DNA of 64,000 bases from assembly GCA_001189275.1 (NCBI GenBank), contig CP012158.1, positions 1,240,001 through 1,304,000 on the forward strand, in the 5' to 3' direction. The notes below the pieces were generated by a model. The model was given only the letters and a program-made list of their open reading frames with translations. It did not search any database and was not told the origin of the DNA. A program made the translations under genes and the position numbers. This stretch comes from Pyrobaculum sp. WP30. GTDB lineage: Archaea; Thermoproteota; Thermoprotei; Thermoproteales; Thermoproteaceae. Below, piece after piece: positions 50,456-58,220 of this stretch (position 1 is the first letter of the stretch; every line of letters starts with the position of its first letter).

Positions 50456-51153
50456 CAGTACACAATCTCTATTATCCTTATATCAACATCTCCATGTGTG
50501 GCGTCGTTAACTCTGGAGATCAAGACGTCTTGAAGACCTGCCGGTAGCTCTAACAGGGCTTCCCATGAGCCGTCGGGTCTGTATTTCTCATTCACTATTT
50601 TTGCCATCTTAGCCACAAGCCCCTTGACCTTTTGGGCGTAGGTGGACGATACCGACACGGCGACTCTAGCCGTGGCCACCTTAATTGGCAACACCCTCTG
50701 GAGCTCCTTTAAGATTCCCTGTACCTGCTCCTCCACGGACTTGAAGGGGTCTATGGCCACCCTTGCTTGTTCGAGGGCGTTTTCCACCCTTTGCGGAGGC
50801 ACTGGGGTCTTTGTCCTCACGTCGATGCAGTTGCGCGAGATCCATTCGACAATTTGTCTCTTTTTCTCGTCTATTAGCTTCTTCCTCTGTTCCGCGGTAA
50901 GCGGGATCTCCCCCTCCTTGATTATCGTCTCGGCGATTTTCCTGACATCTGTGGTGCCGAAGACCTTTTTTAAGGTCTGCTCGGAGGCGCGGAGGCCCTT
51001 TTTGGCGTCTTTGTAGATCTCCTCGTGTATGAGGATTTTGTCTATGCCGAGGGGCTTGCCCGTCTTGTAGTCAAGCGCGGCGTCTGGGTCGATCAAGATC
51101 TCGAAGTGTTCTCCCCCCTTGTCAAGCTTGGCGACGGCGACCTTCTTAGTCAT
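50455..51153 (-). CDS. sbds: Ribosome maturation protein SBDS (Sdo1)
   Basis: 232 residues with the three SBDS domains: N-terminal fold (FEILIDPDAALDYKTGKPLGIDKILIHEEIY), a helical middle (LIDEKKRQIVEWISRNCIDVRT), and C-terminal ferredoxin-like domain (LPIKVATARVAVSVSSTYAQKV). It releases anti-association factor from the large subunit late in ribosome maturation. First gene of the exosome run; TATA-like TATTTATAAC lies just upstream. Confidence 0.95.
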   Translation of the reverse strand: MTKKVAVAKLDKGGEHFEILIDPDAALDYKTGKPLGIDKILIHEEIYKDAKKGLRASEQTLKKVFGTTDVRKIAETIIKEGEIPLTAEQRKKLIDEKKRQIVEWISRNCIDVRTKTPVPPQRVENALEQARVAIDPFKSVEEQVQGILKELQRVLPIKVATARVAVSVSSTYAQKVKGLVAKMAKIVNEKYRPDGSWEALLELPAGLQDVLISRVNDATHGDVDIRIIEIVY

Positions 51154-51182
51154 CGCGAAGCTCTCTGGACGTATTTATAACT

Positions 51183-52055
51183 TTACTCCAGACACTGCGC
51201 CACCTCCACGATCTTCGTGGCCACGTCTATGGCGTCGGCGCCGAATACATAGGCGTTGGGCTCTACGCCGCTACCGCCCGAGTCGTACACCACGTCGAAA
51301 ACGCCGCTTCTAAACGCGGCAGCTACGTTAGACACGATCTCGTCCTCGCTGTTGCTGGGCCCCACCTCGGCCACAGCCATTTTTCTCTCAACGCACTCCT
51401 TGGCGACGTATGCAATGTTGGCAACCGCTTTTATCTCTGGACGCAACCTGTTCACCTCCTCCACAAGTCTCGCCAGGAACCGCGACCCGCCGGGCCGCGG
51501 CCTTTCTCTAGCCACAATCCGGCTCCCCTCCACATATATCCTCCCGGGGAAGCCGATGCCGCCCTCGGGCCCCAGCTCCACCACGTTAGATAAGACCTTG
51601 GGCACCAGCTTGTGGCAGTTCTGGCACCTCTTTAAGACTTCAAGCGCGACTTCTACCCTCCTGGCGGTTTCTGTGTAGACCGCCAGATCTCTGCAGATCT
51701 CGCAACTCTGCAGGGTGGGGTATGCGGATCTGTGGAGGGGGCACAGCCTTAAAGAGGATAGGAGGGTCACGGCGTAGTTGTTTATGTAGCGGAGCATCTC
51801 GTCCACAGCCACCGAGTCCGCCAGCGCCAGCACAGACCTCGTCAAGCTCTCCAGCTCCCTCCTCCCAACCGCCCTGAGTAGCTTCTCCTCGTAGTAAGTC
51901 TTTGGGTTCTTAAGGTATGTGCTAACTGCAGGTTGCGAAATGCCTAGGAGCTGTCCTATGCGGCTCTGTGAATACCCCCTCTCGGCCAGCTCGTGGGCTA
52001 TAAAGCCCTTCAGCGGCGATATAAACACCTCAACGACGAATTCAAGCGGCAACAC
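51183..52055 (-). CDS. HTH-ThiN thiamine regulator (ThiR-like)
   Basis: 290 residues. HTH (YSQSRIGQLLGISQPAVSTYLKNP, about 28-51), a cysteine-containing middle (LRLCPLHRS...SCEICRD and RCQNCHK, about 100-150, likely zinc-binding) and a ThiN domain at the end (GIGFPGRIYVEG...AVAEVGPSNSEDEIVSNVAAAF). ThiN-type thiamine phosphate synthase domains joined to an HTH are reported to act as thiamine repressors in archaea (ThiR). It sits in the exosome superoperon region, 30 nt before SBDS, with no thiamine genes beside it. Confidence 0.85.
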   Translation of the reverse strand: MLPLEFVVEVFISPLKGFIAHELAERGYSQSRIGQLLGISQPAVSTYLKNPKTYYEEKLLRAVGRRELESLTRSVLALADSVAVDEMLRYINNYAVTLLSSLRLCPLHRSAYPTLQSCEICRDLAVYTETARRVEVALEVLKRCQNCHKLVPKVLSNVVELGPEGGIGFPGRIYVEGSRIVARERPRPGGSRFLARLVEEVNRLRPEIKAVANIAYVAKECVERKMAVAEVGPSNSEDEIVSNVAAAFRSGVFDVVYDSGGSGVEPNAYVFGADAIDVATKIVEVAQCLE

Positions 52056-52092
52056 AGAACTACATTTTTAATTATTTTAGAGTTTAGCCGCC

Positions 52093-53013
52093 ATGATAGA
52101 ATACGTAGAGGTGGGGGTAGGCAGTAGAAAGGTCTCCGTCCGACTTGCAGAGGCGACCTTTCTGGTGGGGACCGGCAAATCGCTCTTCCTCGAAATCCTA
52201 CACAAGGTGGTCTCAGGCGTGGGGAAGAAGCTCCCCAGGCTGGGCGGCGACTGGGGTCTTTACATACAAAGCGGCGACGTGTCCTACTCCGTGGCCGCCA
52301 GCAGGAGGCGCATCAGGCAAAGTATCTCTGTAAAGGGCGAGGAGGCGGTGTTTGAATACATCCCGGCCAAGCCGGCACACAGGCTGATAAAGCCGATAGA
52401 TATGGCTATTGCGTCGGCCGACGTCATAATGCCGGAGGTGAAGACCGAGGAACACGTATCTGTGGTGGCTGAGGAGGACATAGAGCGTCTGAACAGACTC
52501 GTAGAGGTCGCCAGGAAGAGGCTTGGCGTCAAGACGCAGATGCTGGGGCCCTACATAAGCCCCCGGTCTCTCATAGATGCAAACGCTAGGCTGACGTCGC
52601 TGGACCGCCACGGCAGAAACCTGGCGGGGGTCCTCTCCTACCTGTCGCTCCGCAAACCCACGTCGTACGACGCGGTAAAAACGGCCTTCAGGAAAATAGG
52701 CTTCTCAGTAGCCGTGGGCCTGGCCAAGCCCGGCAAAATCGGCGTAGTGGTCTCCACCAGAGACCTCAAGATGCCGCTGTCGAAAGCCCCGTGCTCCGCC
52801 AAGAGCTTCCTAGTCATAGCAACAGCGCTGGAGCTCAAGCCGGACCTCCTCCTGGTCGACAACTTCGACTACTGCCTCACCCGCAAGACAGCGGAGGCGC
52901 TGGCGGCGCTCCTGAGGCAAAAGCCCACCAAGCTAATAGCGGAGATACACAACGAGGAGGTGGCAGAGTGGTTGGATATCCCTAACAAGTCTGTTGTGGA
53001 GGTTAGGCTGTAA
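52093..53013 (+). CDS. ABC/SMC-like ATPase with degenerate motifs
   Basis: 306 residues. A reduced P-loop EATFLVGTGKSLFLEIL (about 19-35) and Walker B-like PDLLLVDNFDYCLTRK (about 255-270), where the catalytic glutamate after D is replaced by Asn. A late AEIHNEEV (about 287) resembles the H-loop. It lacks the long coiled coils of Rad50 and SMC. So it probably binds ATP but hydrolyses it poorly, or is a structural relative (inference). It lies divergently 37 nt from the thiamine regulator. Family not recognised with certainty. Confidence 0.6.
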   Translation: MIEYVEVGVGSRKVSVRLAEATFLVGTGKSLFLEILHKVVSGVGKKLPRLGGDWGLYIQSGDVSYSVAASRRRIRQSISVKGEEAVFEYIPAKPAHRLIKPIDMAIASADVIMPEVKTEEHVSVVAEEDIERLNRLVEVARKRLGVKTQMLGPYISPRSLIDANARLTSLDRHGRNLAGVLSYLSLRKPTSYDAVKTAFRKIGFSVAVGLAKPGKIGVVVSTRDLKMPLSKAPCSAKSFLVIATALELKPDLLLVDNFDYCLTRKTAEALAALLRQKPTKLIAEIHNEEVAEWLDIPNKSVVEVRL

Positions 53014-53028
53014 ACGTAAAGTATACGT

Positions 53029-53253
53029 CTACGTCACTAGAGTCTTAAGTTCGCCTAGGATCTTCAGCACTTGTCTCAGCTCCTCGATTTCGCGTTTCGC
53101 CATCTCTTCGGCCTCCTCCAAAACCTCGAGGGAAGGCCCCCCTACGTCGAATTCATATATGACGTAATTCATGATGGACCGAGCTCCCAGCCCCTCCAGC
53201 TCCTGGACAAACTCCCTCAGCCTCCTGGCTGTGTCTTCAGGTAGGCGTTCCAT
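53029..53253 (-). CDS. 74-residue coiled-coil protein
   Basis: Mostly helical, acidic: TARRLREFVQELEGLGAR then VLEEAEEMAKREIEELRQVLKILGELKTL. A short strand pair (NYVIYEFDVGG) separates the helices. Unknown family. It is 14 nt downstream of the DUF54 gene, so likely in one message. Confidence 0.65.
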   Translation of the reverse strand: MERLPEDTARRLREFVQELEGLGARSIMNYVIYEFDVGGPSLEVLEEAEEMAKREIEELRQVLKILGELKTLVT

Positions 53254-53267
53254 GCCGGGGCAAACAT

Positions 53268-53687
53268 CTATCTTTTTAACGCTTCTCTTAGAGATGTCAG
53301 AAACGTCCTCATGTCTCCTCTCATGGCCAGCGTCTTCCCCCTAACCTCTACGTATACAACGTCGTCTCCATGCGAAACCTTTAACACGCCTCGGTACGCC
53401 TGTTGTTTATCGAACTTCACATATAGCCTTGACTCCTCGATTCCTGAAAGCATGAGGAGGAACTCGACGTCGTCGAGCCGCGTTATTATGGACCTTAAGG
53501 CCTCGAAGGCATCGCATTCCGTCAACTTGACCTCGACGATATGTATTACGTTGCCGTGGTGCCCCCGCGTGGATTTCATGACGTATCGCCCCTCTACAAC
53601 GTTTCTCAGAGCCTTCATTACCTTGTCGGGGTCCTCAGTGGCGTGGACGTACACACGGGCTATGAGCATAGAGACGGGGCATGACAC
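53268..53687 (-). CDS. RNA-binding protein, DUF54 (exosome-associated) family
   Basis: 139 residues from GTG 53687; the alternative ATG 53669 drops six residues. The body MLIARVYVHATEDPDKVMKALRNVV then TRGHHGNVIHIVEVKLTECDAFEAL matches the archaeal DUF54/COG1325 family, predicted exosome-associated RNA-binding proteins usually next to proteasome and exosome genes. The symmetry of the upstream TATA element (53706-53717) with the divergent gene at 53735 supports the GTG. Sits between psmA and the SBDS run. Confidence 0.75.
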   Translation of the reverse strand: MSCPVSMLIARVYVHATEDPDKVMKALRNVVEGRYVMKSTRGHHGNVIHIVEVKLTECDAFEALRSIITRLDDVEFLLMLSGIEESRLYVKFDKQQAYRGVLKVSHGDDVVYVEVRGKTLAMRGDMRTFLTSLREALKR

Positions 53688-53705
53688 AGAAGGCGCGCGG
53701 CTTAA

Positions 53706-53717
53706 GTTTATAAATAA
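53706..53717. promoter_or_regulatory. Symmetric TATA box shared by two divergent genes
   Basis: GTTTATAAATAA, with palindromic core TTTATAAA, is centred at 53711.5. The plus-strand GTG at 53735 and the minus-strand GTG at 53687 are each about 24 nt away, so both leaderless transcripts may start from this single element. Confidence 0.65.
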
Positions 53718-53734
53718 GCAGAGAACCAACCGCC

Positions 53735-53989
53735 GTGAGCATATACGTGCTCCAAAGCGGCGAGGCGGTGCTGGAGTGCGACATGGAATACGGCGAGGGC
53801 AAGGAGATCACGTGTGTCGTGAGCGGCGTGAGCCGCGAATGCGTGGAGGAGGCTGTGAAAAGAACGGGGTACGGCGGCTACATGACGCTGGAGGGGAGCC
53901 GGCTTTACATATCGACCTCCATCTTCAGGGCTGGGAAGACGCCTGGGGAGCTGATAAAAGAACTGGCTACGTTGCTCCGCCTCTGTTAA
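53735..53989 (+). CDS. 84-residue protein of unknown function
   Basis: Beta-strand-rich, with four cysteines (ECDMEYGEGKEITCVVSGVSRECVEEA and a C-terminal Cys). It overlaps the convergent psmA gene by 4 nt. GTG start 24 nt after the shared TATA. Family not recognised. Confidence 0.65.
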   Translation: MSIYVLQSGEAVLECDMEYGEGKEITCVVSGVSRECVEEAVKRTGYGGYMTLEGSRLYISTSIFRAGKTPGELIKELATLLRLC

Positions 53990-54717
53990 GCCTTCTTGGG
54001 CACCTTAGCCAGAAGCGTAGCAACCTCGTCGGCGGTCATTTTCCTCATCTTCTTCTCCTCCACAGTGGCGTAGGCTACCTCTATGCTGTTGCTGTCGGTG
54101 ATCTCAACTGCGGAGGCTAATGCCCTCACGGCCAGCTCCACACATTCACCGATCTCCAGGTCGTGTTTGTAATTCTTCTCTAGGTATTCGGTGATGGTCC
54201 CCGACTCAGCGCCTATCGCGGTTGCTAAGTAGCCGATGTACACGCCGGAGGGGTCCGTCTGGAAGAGACGGGCTCCGTGTCTATCTATGCCGGCAACTAT
54301 GAGGGCCACGCCGAAGGGCCTCGCGCCGCCAAACTGGGTGTACTGCTGCTTCAGGTTGCAGATGGCCTTCGTGAGAAACTCGACGTCGATTGGCTCGTCA
54401 TATATGAACCTGTGGCTCAGCGTCACGTCGCGGGCGTAGTCTATCAAGATCCGGGCATCTGCCAACAGCCCAGACGGCGAGGCGGCCACATGCTCGTCGA
54501 TTAGGTAGATCTTCTCCAGAGAAGAGGGGTCGAACAACGCAGATATCTTCCTCTTCTCGGCGGCCAACACGACGCCGCTTTTACATTTCACGCCGACCGT
54601 AGGCCACCCCCTCTTTACGGCCTCGCCGGCGTACTCCACCTGGTATATCTTACCCTCGGGGGAGAATATGGTTATAGCTCTGTCGTAGCCCGCCATAGCT
54701 GGTGGGAACATAGGCAA
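53986..54717 (-). CDS. psmA: Proteasome alpha subunit
   Basis: 243 residues. Alpha-subunit start GYDRAITIFSPEGKIYQVEYAGEAVKRG (about 9-36) and later GVALIVAGIDRHGARLFQTDPSGVY are diagnostic; no catalytic Thr expected in this type. It forms the outer rings of the 20S proteasome. In many archaea psmA heads the exosome superoperon; here three unknown genes, a regulator and an ATPase come between psmA and SBDS. TATA on the minus strand (ATATTTTTAAAG) is about 20 nt upstream. Confidence 0.96.
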   Translation of the reverse strand: MPMFPPAMAGYDRAITIFSPEGKIYQVEYAGEAVKRGWPTVGVKCKSGVVLAAEKRKISALFDPSSLEKIYLIDEHVAASPSGLLADARILIDYARDVTLSHRFIYDEPIDVEFLTKAICNLKQQYTQFGGARPFGVALIVAGIDRHGARLFQTDPSGVYIGYLATAIGAESGTITEYLEKNYKHDLEIGECVELAVRALASAVEITDSNSIEVAYATVEEKKMRKMTADEVATLLAKVPKKA

Positions 54718-54810
54718 GCCAAGATGCGACTTTAAAAATATGCCGGTTGATCACACAACGCCGTAGTTGCGGGGAGGCGCAGTAATATTATAAACTCCGC
54801 GGGTTTCTTC

Positions 54811-55608
54811 GTGGAGCGCGCCATCTATGGGGTTGCAGTGGGGCGTAGGCGCGACATAGTGCTTCTTTTGCAGAGGGAGGGGCCCTTATCGCTTGCCAAG
54901 TTGCGGTCGTCGCTGGGGATCTCGGCGTCTACCCTCTTGTTTGAGCTCTCGGCGCTGGAGAGCCTGGGGGTCATTAGGCGGGAGGACTCCCTTGTGTATC
55001 TCACGGAGCTGGGGGAGAAGGTGGCGTCCATCATATCGACCATGGAGCCTCTCAAGTCTCTGAGCTTCCTCTCCGTCGTCGGCCTTAGGCCGTTGGTGGT
55101 GTGGCTCCTCATGTCTCCATTTCTACACATAGCCGCGTCGGTTTTACTGATGGGCTGGGTTGCCGCCCTCATGTTTGGAGCCCTGCAGAACCCCCCGCTT
55201 GCGCTACTCGGCGTCGCGTATGTGGGGTACTACCTACCCCTCTCTCTGAGGCTCCCTCTTCACTACGCGCTAGCTCTTTCGCTGATCTCGGCGGCGGCGC
55301 TGGTGGTTGCGTCGCATCTCTTGACGAGGAGAAGGGTTACGCCGCTTAAAGCCGCCGTGGGGCTGGCGCCGCTTGCGCTCTTCCCGGCTGTCCACCTGAC
55401 GCTTGTCTATCTGGCGCACACGTGGGAGTTCCCCTACCTGGTCACTTTGTCGCAGGTTTTGCTTTTCCTAGCCTTGTTGCTTACGGCTACTATGTACGCC
55501 GCGGTGCACTCGCTGGAGGTGGGCACAACCTACGAACACGCACTCATCCGCACGCTACTCATCTTCTTCGTGCTTCCGGCCTTGGTCTACCTAGCCCCCC
55601 TCCGCTGA
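54811..55608 (+). CDS. Winged-helix membrane protein
   Basis: 265 residues. N-terminal winged HTH (GRRRDIVLLLQREGPLSLAKLRSSLGISASTLLFELSALESLGVIRRED, about 11-59) joined to about six transmembrane segments from residue 85 to 260. HTH joined directly to a membrane domain suggests a one-component membrane sensor (inference). GTG start, TATA ATATTATAAAC about 20 nt upstream. Its TGA overlaps the ATG of the methyltransferase gene (TGATG). Confidence 0.75.
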   Translation: MERAIYGVAVGRRRDIVLLLQREGPLSLAKLRSSLGISASTLLFELSALESLGVIRREDSLVYLTELGEKVASIISTMEPLKSLSFLSVVGLRPLVVWLLMSPFLHIAASVLLMGWVAALMFGALQNPPLALLGVAYVGYYLPLSLRLPLHYALALSLISAAALVVASHLLTRRRVTPLKAAVGLAPLALFPAVHLTLVYLAHTWEFPYLVTLSQVLLFLALLLTATMYAAVHSLEVGTTYEHALIRTLLIFFVLPALVYLAPLR

Positions 55609-56141
55609 TGCCCTACACGCCGGCAGAGGACAGCTACCTAACTCTGGAGGCGCTGGAGGAGCTCAGCTCTGGGGATCTCTGCGTAGACGTGGGGACGGGG
55701 TCCTGCATGCTGGCTGAAGCGTTGCTAGGCAAGTGTAGACAGGTGGTGGCCTTAGATGTAGATCTGGAGGCCTGTAGATCCTGCCCCCGGGAGGTAGATG
55801 TGGTGTGTGGCGACGCTGCGGAGGCGTTGAGGAGGTGCGACGTATTGGTGTCAAACCTCCCATATCTGCCGCCCGAGGAGCCCCTAGACATTGCCATACA
55901 CGACCTTGGCATTGTGCCGAAGTTGTTGAGGTGGGTGGCGGCTCACAGGCCGCGGGTCGTCGTGTTTACCTTCAGCTCGCTGGGAAGGATGGAGCATTTG
56001 ATGGATGCGTTGAGGGCCATGTGCCGCGTGACGAGAATATCGAAGCTCCACATGTTCTTCGAAGACATAATCACAGTTGTCGCCACCTGTCCCCAGGCTG
56101 ACGCTCAAAACGAGAACGGAGCTGGTCCTACCCCACCCTAA
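55608..56141 (+). CDS. HemK/PrmC-like N5 or N6 methyltransferase
   Basis: 177 residues from ATG 55608. SAM motif I LCVDVGTGSCMLAEALLG (about 24-41), acidic ALDVDLEAC (about 48), and NLPY catalytic motif DVLVSNLPYLPP (about 76-87), a variant of NPPY. This group methylates glutamine in release factors or nucleobases. The last ~6 codons run into the degraded TnpB remnant and stop at a TAA within its hairpin, so the native end may have been altered. Overlaps the membrane protein stop. Confidence 0.8.
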   Translation: MPYTPAEDSYLTLEALEELSSGDLCVDVGTGSCMLAEALLGKCRQVVALDVDLEACRSCPREVDVVCGDAAEALRRCDVLVSNLPYLPPEEPLDIAIHDLGIVPKLLRWVAAHRPRVVVFTFSSLGRMEHLMDALRAMCRVTRISKLHMFFEDIITVVATCPQADAQNENGAGPTPP

Positions 56142-56536
56142 GGAGTTCCCCTGGGCGGAAGGCACCCCCGTCTTCATCGGCTCTCGTGGGGCCCGGACCG
56201 GCGCCGCGGGTCACTGGGGGTTGCAGACAAGGTCTTGACATACACAACGGGCTGTGGAAATTCGTCTTCTTCGTAGGCTCATCCGACAAATCCCCAAGCC
56301 CTCTTTTCATCTCCTCCACATTCTACCACGCCGCCCCGTTGGGGTGGTTTTCCACAGCTTGTCCAGCCCTCTCTCCGCCGCGTAAACAGCCCCCTCCACA
56401 GTCCTCCGATACGCTTTCTCCACGGCGTTCAGGCGGCGGAACCCAGCCCGACCACCACCCTCCTCAGGCGTCCCATGGATCCGCCTTCTATTGATGAACC
56501 AACAAACCCAACCTCCTAAAGGGCAAGGCTCGTTTT
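56122..56536 (-). mobile_element. Degraded TnpB element with internal deletion (tnpB relic)
   Basis: Right end CTGGTCCTACCCCACCCTAA at 56122 aligns with CTGACC.. CCCGCCCTAA of the intact copy; shared internal blocks include CTTCATCGGC, GGGGTGGTTTTCCACAGC (about 56341-56358, matching about 62444-62462) and the left-end hairpin CCTCCTAAAGGGCAAGGCT (about 56514). GTAA follows at 56537-56540. Only the last ~80 codons of tnpB can be traced, with frameshifts and stops, so no protein is made. No other gene is seen in this 440-nt stretch. Confidence 0.7.
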
Positions 56537-56581
56537 GTAAGCGCCGGAGGGAGGTCGGCTGAAAACTTATAATGTCCGAAT

Positions 56582-58183
56582 ATGTGTGGCGACGTGTCGT
56601 CTATGTATGCTTATGAGGCTCTCCCGGTGGCTGAGTGGTTTCGACGTAATAGGGAACTTGCCGGCTTCCACAACCCCACTAGGGCGTTGTACCAGACGGT
56701 TAGGGAGCTGGTGGAGAACTCTCTCGACGCCACGGAGACCTACGGGATACTTCCCACGATTTACCTGAGGATAAACATAGAGGATGAGCAGAAGAGCTGG
56801 GTGTCTGTGTACGCTGAGGATAACGGAATCGGAATTCCCGGCGCCGAGATACCAAACGTCTTTGGCCGCGTCTTTTACAGTAGCAAGTACAGGATAAAAC
56901 AACATAGAGGCGTCTTCGGGCTAGGCCTCAAGATGGTGGTTTTATACGCCCAAAGCACGACAAATAAGCCGGTATACGTCAGATCCGCCGCGTTGAAATC
57001 CGACAAGATATATGAGTACCAGATAATGATAGACACAAACAGCAACAGCCCCATCATACTCGACAGGAAGGAGTACCCCAATAAGTACAGATGGCACGGC
57101 ACCGCGGTCAAGGTCTACCTAGAGGGGAGCTGGCTGGCGGCTAAGAAGAGGATAGAGGACTACCTTAAAAGGACTGCGATTATAGCCCCATACGCCGAGA
57201 TAGCGTTTAAAGGCCCCGACATGGAGCTTTGGCTAAAGAGGCGCACCACCAAACTTCCCCCGGCGCCTAAGGAGGGGTTGCCGCATCCAAAGAGCGTTGA
57301 TGTGGATACGTTGAAGCAGATGGTGGCTGAAAGCAGAGGCATGACCCTCCTCGAGTTCTTGATGGAGAGCTTCGACGCCGTGGGCGAAGGCACGGCTAAG
57401 GTGTTCCTCGAGTGGGCAGGCTTCAACCCAAACATGAAAGTCACAGCTATGACGCCGGAGGAAATGGTGAAGCTTGTGGAGAAGATGAAGCAGTACGGCG
57501 GCTGGAGGAGGCCGCGTTCCGAGTGGCTCTCCCCCGTAGGGGCTGAACTTCTGGAAATAGGCGCCAAGGCCATCCTCGGCGCCGAGGCGGTCTTCGCGGT
57601 GACGCGGAAGCCCGAGTCCTACGGCGGCCACCCATTTATAGTAGAGGCCGCGGTGGCGTGGGGCGGCCAGATACCTCCCTCAGACAAGCCGGTTCTGTTG
57701 CGTTACGCCAACAAAATCCCGTTGCTATACGACGAGGGTGCCGACGTCGCGAGGAAGGTCGTGGACGAGTTCAACTGGCAGAATTATAAAGTGAAGTTCC
57801 CCGCCTCTCTGGCCGTGATCATCCACGTCTGCTCCACCAAGATACCATACGCCTCGGCGGGGAAGGAGGCCATAGCCGAGGTGCCCGAAATAGAGAAGGA
57901 GATGCGCTTAGCGCTTAGAGACGCGGCGAAGAAGCTGAGACTATACCTCTCCAGGAAGGAGAAGGAGATGGAGATGTTTAACAGGTACGTGTCTCTCGCG
58001 AAGTACGTGGACGAGATAGCACACAACTTGGCGATAACTTCAAGGCTCGACAAAGATAAGCTTGCTAAACACCTCCACAAGCTGATTGAAACGAAGATAG
58101 GCCTCACCGTTGAGGAACTGGTCAAGCACACTCTTTCCCTTTCAGCGGCGCCGCAGGAGGCAGAGGAGACGGCCGCCCAGTAG
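56582..58183 (+). CDS. top6B: DNA topoisomerase VI subunit B
   Basis: 533 residues. GHKL ATPase: RALYQTVRELVENSLDATE (about 37-55), AEDNGIGIPGAEIPNVFG (about 78-95), HRGVFGLGLKMVVLYAQ (about 105-121). The transducer domain and C-terminal helices follow. With subunit A it relaxes and decatenates DNA by double-strand cleavage. ATG 56582 is annotated, but the TATA ACTTATAATG at 56565-56574 is 25 nt before the in-frame GTG 56594, a better leaderless start (529 residues). Confidence 0.95.
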   Translation: MCGDVSSMYAYEALPVAEWFRRNRELAGFHNPTRALYQTVRELVENSLDATETYGILPTIYLRINIEDEQKSWVSVYAEDNGIGIPGAEIPNVFGRVFYSSKYRIKQHRGVFGLGLKMVVLYAQSTTNKPVYVRSAALKSDKIYEYQIMIDTNSNSPIILDRKEYPNKYRWHGTAVKVYLEGSWLAAKKRIEDYLKRTAIIAPYAEIAFKGPDMELWLKRRTTKLPPAPKEGLPHPKSVDVDTLKQMVAESRGMTLLEFLMESFDAVGEGTAKVFLEWAGFNPNMKVTAMTPEEMVKLVEKMKQYGGWRRPRSEWLSPVGAELLEIGAKAILGAEAVFAVTRKPESYGGHPFIVEAAVAWGGQIPPSDKPVLLRYANKIPLLYDEGADVARKVVDEFNWQNYKVKFPASLAVIIHVCSTKIPYASAGKEAIAEVPEIEKEMRLALRDAAKKLRLYLSRKEKEMEMFNRYVSLAKYVDEIAHNLAITSRLDKDKLAKHLHKLIETKIGLTVEELVKHTLSLSAAPQEAEETAAQ

Positions 58184-58220
58184 CCATATAAAGCTTTTAT
58201 TCTAGCCACTCTCATACGCC

